From: Anastrepha obliqua
Lineage: Eukaryota; Arthropoda; Insecta; Diptera; Tephritidae
Reading direction: 5' to 3'
DNA length: 64,000 bases
Assembly (NCBI RefSeq): GCF_027943255.1
Contig: NC_072895.1
Location: forward strand, 38,848,001-38,912,000
The position numbers and the translations under genes are program-made. The first letter of the stretch is position 1. Each line of letters opens with the position of its first letter. The notes under the pieces are model-generated. The model did no database searches and had not been told where the DNA came from. It saw only the letters and a program-made list of their open reading frames with translations. Shown here piece by piece: positions 58,703 through 64,000 of the stretch.

Positions 58703-60774
58703 TCATTGGAATATATTTTTGAGGTACTAGCACTTGAACAAGCGGCGTGTATCTGAACTTGTGGAAAAAAATGTTGTAGAATTCGTAAGCAGTATCGCGA
58801 CGTTGGGACATCGGTGGTATCGCCAAGTATTCAAGTTCACCTACTCCTTTGAATTTAACTGATTTCACTAATATGTATACATGTATATGTTTCCCCATTG
58901 AATAAACTCATTTATACCATAATATGTTATACCATTTATTACAACTGAGTTTTTCACATCCATTCTAAATTTAATAGAAATAATTTTATGTCTTCTATCC
59001 ACAGTAGCCTTACGTGATAACAAAAAAAACCCCAGCAAACTAAGTAGCACATTGTTGGCATGTTAACTGTTTCATTACTCTCCTTACGATATATCATACA
59101 AGCATTTTTCTTTTAACATGTTTTAAGTTTATAATGAGTCTCGCTTGTGTATACTATACTCAAACATTTTAACACCGATAATCAGACTTAAATAATGAAC
59201 TATATAAGACTTGCTATTATGCATTTGTGCCAGTTTGTTTTGACATTTTCACCGAAGAACAACAATCACTTTTGTTTTGCTTATTTTTGCACTAACCGAC
59301 CCACTGTTCTACACACCTGATCAATCAATTTAATGTGTAAACAAATACAATATCGACTGTAGACGTAACGTAAAGCACAAACAGTGAGCTTTTCAAACTC
59401 AAAAGTTTATTGATACATAAAAGGCATACACATACATATGTTTGTTTATGTTAACATTTGGATTTTAAACACAACTTGTATTGTTTTATTTAACAGATGG
59501 ACACAACTTTAGTTAGGCGACTTTATGTTATAGAAGCAGATTTGTGATTTGAGATATATATATCATATGTACATATATATGAAAATTAATATTTTTTAAC
59601 AGTTTTTTTTTTTGGTAGTGCAAAATATTATTCTTGTAAAATATTCAGATACATTTGAGTTTTTGAACAACGCCTAATAATAATGCATATTTTCGTTTCC
59701 ATTTGACAAATAATAATGTATTAGTTGCAAAATACGATTGGTAGGATAAAGAACCTATCGGTTTCGGAAATTAGCTCGATAAATTTTTCCTTAGTTTAAG
59801 TTAAGACAAAAGAGTTAAGCAACAAACTAGCATTTATCTGTAATAATATACTTTTTTCGATCGATTTTTTCCATCTATTTAAAACACAAGAAAATAAAAA
59901 ATATGTGTACTTCTTTCAATTTTTTCAAATAAAATTGCAGAATATTAAACGATTAGTATTTAAAAGCAATTAAATTTAAGAAATGTGAGGCTGTGCCTAA
60001 CACTCACGTCGCTTTAATATGAAGCACATTCATTACTTATTTATCTTTAAAAGGAAAAGAGAGTAAATTATTTAATTTTATTAAAATTTTCATCATCTCT
60101 AATGCAGGGGCTGTAATTGCTGTTATGATGGCTGTAATATCACATTTGCACCATTAATTGAAGAGAAACCTAATATCGTGAGAAGTCTGTATCGATTCAA
60201 GAATTATAGAATAGAAGTTATAAATATTGAAGTGGAAAAATTAGCGTAACTTTTTCACGATGTATTTGAAAAGGTGGTGAGTGAGATAACTAAAAGGAGA
60301 GTGCCAAAATAGCCAGCTTTTGTTAACAAAAGTTAGCATTAGATATACAAATTATGGACCAAGATCCAGACTACTTCATAACTTCAAACAAATCGAATCA
60401 TATTTTTTAAACTTTAATTCCGGATTATCTTGGAAACGTGACTGGGGCTATTTTTATTTAATTTTTTATTCTGTAAGTCAATTAAATTTTATCAGCCGGT
60501 GCAATGAAAAAGTTAATAGAAAAAGGAATTTGCGTCAGCTCAACGGCTAATTCCGTGAAAATCACTGAGAATCAAGTGGCGATACCATAATATGCATAAC
60601 CTTCTACATTCTCTTAACCGTGATGTCAATTGTAAATTTAAAGTTGGTTCACAGAAAGTTTTAGTTTGCATTCATTCTCAAATTAAATTTTTCTGTAGCA
60701 AATATCAACTACACACATTGGGGCCTGCTTTAGTATTCGTTACCGTAATAGTGTTTTTATATTCGCATTCTAGG
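58703..60774. other. Intergenic, no gene seen
   Basis: AT-rich, with an ATATAT run near 59556-59580. Nothing recognised. Confidence 0.5.
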
Positions 60775-60892
60775 CGGCCGCCGTAGGGCCGTAATTGGTG
60801 CATGACTACCATTTGGAGTAGGTTCGAATCTCCATGAAACAGCAAAATGAAGAAAAAGTTTATCTAATAGCGGTCGCCCCTCGGCAGGCAAT
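60775..60892 (+). mobile_element. SINE head fragment
   Basis: GGCCGCCGTAGGGCCGTAAT, then TGCATGACTACCATTTGG, the B box GGTTCGAATCTC at 60821-60832, then AATAGCGGTCGCCCCTCGG. The body after GGCAGGCAA is gone. Confidence 0.8.
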
Positions 60893-61105
60893 TAAAAAAT
60901 ATCTATCCGCAATTCTTTTCCGTATTTGTATTCGGTTATCTGGCGTTTGGAGAAGCCGTAAAACTGATTTTTCCTAAATTTTTTGATACAATATTATACC
61001 AACAATTTTAAAATTATGTACACACATACATATACACTTACAATAAAATAGTTGCGCTCACTGTTCTTGCTTTTGATTTGTGCCTTAAATATTGTCAACC
61101 TAAAG

Positions 61106-61476
61106 GTTAAATTAGAGGTGCCATACTAAAACGTCATAACCTTAACTGTGGTCTTCACCATAACGATATTTATTGTCATCTGTTATTGGTGCCATAGCCA
61201 TAAGCAGCTTATAATTACATATATTGTATTATTATTTATTTGCGCAAAAGTGCAGAAAAAAGATAACAAAATGGGATTATTATATAAGGATATTTATAAC
61301 GCAAATCAACAATCAGCTATTTATGTGAAAACGGCGTAAAACCAAAATTCAATTGGTCTGTAAGGTTACGGTTATGACTACGGAATTATGGCATGTCGCT
61401 TCTAATCGATTACTACCCACAGGTTAGTTCGATCAGCCAATTCTAGTGGTTATGGTTATGGCACCTCTAATTTCAC
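61106..61476. mobile_element. ~370-bp MITE, copy B
   Basis: The terminal inverted repeats are AAATTAGAGGTGCCATA (61109-61125) and its exact complement (61457-61473). The inside aligns with copy A at 37455-37846. Flanking duplication is not clear. Confidence 0.8.
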
Positions 61477-63180
61477 CAGTAAGAGCTTCCATACAGTTCT
61501 TTTTCGTTCCTGAACGGATTCACATAAAAAATCTGCATTTGTAGTCTCCTCCGGACACTACAAGCTTATTCAGAAATTATATAAAAAGATTAGTTTGTGT
61601 GCTTATTTATGTAAATTTCACAAACTCAATTAATTCGTGGGCACTTAAAAAATATATTTTCGTATGCTGCCAGAAAAATAGGAAAAAGGAATAACTAACG
61701 ACAAACAATACTCTCAATGGTAGTTTTCTAATTCACTATTAAATTCTACGAAAAACAGCAGGCGTTTATTCAAGTCCTCAATATTGGACGGTGCCTTTAA
61801 AGTCACATGATGGGAGAAGTAAAGCTGAAGCATTTTTTTATTTGCATACAATCACATGACACATTGGAGCTACATACTCATGTACATACATATATACTCA
61901 AACGCGTACCAGCTAAGCTACCAGCTCAGCGCTACTGCAACATAAATTAGTAAAACAAAATAAACTAACCGAATAACTGGTTAGTCTAAAACAAAGCGAG
62001 TTATTTTTATTTTATTTTATTCTACTTTGCTCTTCAGGCATTTACTCATTTTCCATAGTTTTTAAATATTGTTTTCATTTTTTTATTTCGTTTTTTTTTT
62101 TTTGCAAAACTCGATTTCTTAATTATAATTGTCAAACTAGTGGAGCGTCTGCCCCATTCATGTATTTGACTCATTAGCCTAATACCGATAGACATTTCTG
62201 CAAGCCTTGCAATGAATATGTAAAAGTAGTACATACAAGTGTGTATGTGTGTATAAACATATATGTATGTAGTTGTTTATATGGCTTGTGTGCGCATGCA
62301 ATGAACGGCTAAATAAATAACAGCAAAATTATGCAAATCGGCGCTAAAACGCCAATAGCCGGTTTATGATAATTATAATTAATAAAGAGCTTCTTCACCT
62401 AAATTCATTTTGTTTTACTTTGAGACTTGAATTGTTTGATTTTTTCGATTTTGTTACTGCTAAAAGAAAATTCCAAGTGAAGCCAACTTAAAAAAGTTGT
62501 GCTAATGAATATAAGTAATGTAAGAAACATTACCAACATTATAATTGACTTATTGAGCTTGATTATGAATTTGGAAATAAGAAAAAAAAGAAAAATTTAT
62601 TTTTAACTAAATATACAGATAAACAAAATTTTTTGTGAAGTATTGTAAAAACAATACAAAATTCATAAATAGCTTCTCACCCAACAGTCCAAATGCAAAG
62701 TGTGCAAATTGAATTACATTCAACTTCGACATCGGCTAACAATATCCGGAGGTTATAACTATTTACTTATAGTAAATTCATTTTTTCAAATTTGTAGACT
62801 AGTGTAATTGCTGCAAAAGCGTTAAGAAATCATCGCTATTGAGTTATTTTGTGTATTAAGTGTTTATATCCATAAATAAATTTTCTATCAATTAGCATTT
62901 TATAAAAGTCGCAACTAAAAAGGATCAGAAACCATAGATCTGAAAGGGCAAAACTGAACCACCCCGTGTAACTGTAAACTGTGCTAAATGAGTTTACTAC
63001 ACCATTACAACTTTGCGGTTTTAGTTAACAGAACCTTTAGCAAGTAGAAAAATGTTAGAAGCTTATATACTATAGAAGCATTAAAAGAAGAAGAAGAAGC
63101 TTATATAGAATTATTAAAAGAATAAAATAATATACATATTTTGTAAAAACGTTGTTTTAAAGCTTTCGCTTAAGTAAAAA
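61477..63180. other. Intergenic, no gene seen
   Basis: AT-rich. An AAG tract at 63087-63100 recalls the tail of the AAG-type LINE, but the sequence before it does not match. Confidence 0.5.
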
Positions 63181-63182
63181 CA

Positions 63183-63770
63183 ATGGCAAGAACAAAAGAA
63201 TCAAGTCATTTTATGAGAGGACAGATCGAAGACTGAACAGTCAGAAGCACTGCCGCAGAAATCGGGTTATTTAATCAACGACCAGCAAAAACGAGTTTTA
63301 TATTGTCAAAAAACAAGAAAGTCAGACTTTTGCACGTATTCGTCAAAACACATCGTGACTGGAGTATAAAAAATTGTATTGTGGTCTGATGAATCCTACT
63401 GCACCTTACAGGTTGGAAGAAGGCGCGTGCTCAGACTATAAAGAGAGAGATTAAATTCTAAGTATTATGGAGCATGGACGAAGCAATAAAATGGGCTAAG
63501 GATTCTCTAATTGTATATAGATTGATCGAATTTTAGTGTGTGTGCTCATAGGTTATTATATTAAAAGAAATAATGCTGGTACACGTCCACAAACAAATGA
63601 CTTAAATTCCATAATATGAGCAATATGATGAAATTTCTTAAATAAGCTGTACAATTCCCCAAACTTAATCCTGTTAAGACCTTGAAAAAGTACACAGCAA
63701 ATTTCAAGCTCATGTAAAATCTTTTCGAATCCATGAAAATAGCATGGGAAGGCTTTTAACAACCGCTATG
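63183..63770 (+). pseudogene. Tc1-like transposase remnant
   Basis: MARTKESSHFMRGQIED at 63183 is a typical Tc1-like N-terminus. FVKTHRDWS and VVWSDESYCTLQVGRRR (about 63340-63425) hold the first catalytic Asp in WSDES. Beyond that only weak pieces remain up to about 63760. Stops and deletions remove the second Asp and the Glu block. The TTAA element copy 2 follows immediately on the right. It is of a different Tc1 lineage from the copy at 54474. Confidence 0.65.
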
Positions 63771-63775
63771 TTTAA

Positions 63776-64000
63776 GGCAGTAGTCTGCTTTAGAAGCCGA
63801 AAAAAAGCGTTTTTTTAGCAATTTTTTTTTGAAAGGGAAGGAAATGATTGCGGTAAACGGAATTTTAAGACGATAGTGTACTATATTTAAGGTTTAAAAA
63901 ACAATATTTATTTTTAAAAAATATTGAAATTTTTTAAAGTTGTAAGTATTTTTCTGGAGCGCCTGGAGTCTGCACTTGTAAATCGGTGCCGGTGATGGAG
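63776..64000. mobile_element. TTAA-flanked element, copy 2 (runs off the window)
   Basis: From GGCAGTAGTCTGCTTTA onward it matches 41548-41771 with a single extra T in a T run and no substitution that I can find over about 224 bp. A TTAA stands on the left (63772-63775). The rest lies outside the window. Confidence 0.9.

Noticed and set aside
57839..58898. Several 60-86 codon stretches in the foldback
   Set aside because: They mirror one another across the inverted repeat and are Lys/Phe-rich products of A/T runs.
1..64000. CRISPR array, bacterial operon or phage content
   Set aside because: Direct repeats are microsatellites or transposon parts. Composition, introns, SINEs and LINEs are those of an insect nucleus.

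Overview
The window looks like an AT-rich, gene-poor stretch of a higher dipteran genome, most likely a tephritid fruit fly. I infer this from the base composition, the many TATG/CATA microsatellites, two DD41D (rosa-type) mariner relatives, and a tRNA-headed SINE that I recognise from tephritid sequence. The species cannot be named from the sequence. I found no host protein-coding gene that I can defend. Almost everything recognisable is mobile DNA, from intact to heavily decayed.

Layout. 0.3-1.3 kb: Jockey-type LINE remnant. 2.2-3.6 kb: rosa-like DD41D element with one frameshift. 5.6 kb: SINE. 6.4-6.75 kb: inverted-repeat element rich in AGGC words. 7.1-7.9 kb: second LINE remnant. 11.6-12.7 kb: decayed mariner. 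13.7 kb: GC-rich perfect palindrome, with SINE pieces on its right. 16.9-17.7 kb: mariner fragment. 17.75-19.06 kb: complete DD41D element with a 360-codon open transposase and perfect 53-bp ends. 21.5-22.7 kb: two LINE RNase H/zinc-knuckle tails. 26.9-28.95 kb: two LINE ends with AAG tails. 31.15-33.47 kb: piggyBac-like element nested in another repeat. 34.6-35.5 kb: LINE ends on the minus strand. 35.6-39.2 kb: MITEs, mariner fragments and a LINE 3' end. 39.67-43.09 kb: 3.4-kb hAT-type element carrying an unfamiliar protein family, split by a 743-bp TTAA-flanked element. 48.4-49.8 kb: full SINE and a decayed hAT. 50.3-52.4 kb: young R1-clade LINE with a 29-nt poly(A) tail. 53.3-55.7 kb: mauritiana-type mariner beside a Tc1-like element. 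57.8-58.7 kb: large foldback. 60.8-64 kb: SINE, MITE, Tc1 remnant and a second copy of the TTAA element running off the end.

The parts relate through mobilisation rather than a shared pathway. The SINE shares its 3' tail with the AAG-tailed LINE, which suggests the LINE moved it. The TTAA element sits in the hAT-type gene so exactly that removing it plus one TTAA leaves one continuous reading frame. The piggyBac copy carries five 16-bp GGGA...TCCC palindromes near its ends.

The best candidates for something undescribed are the 3.4-kb hAT-type element and its protein, the very recent TTAA element, the 390-bp AGGC-rich element and the 13.7-kb GC palindrome. All family names here come from motif recognition by eye; no database was searched.
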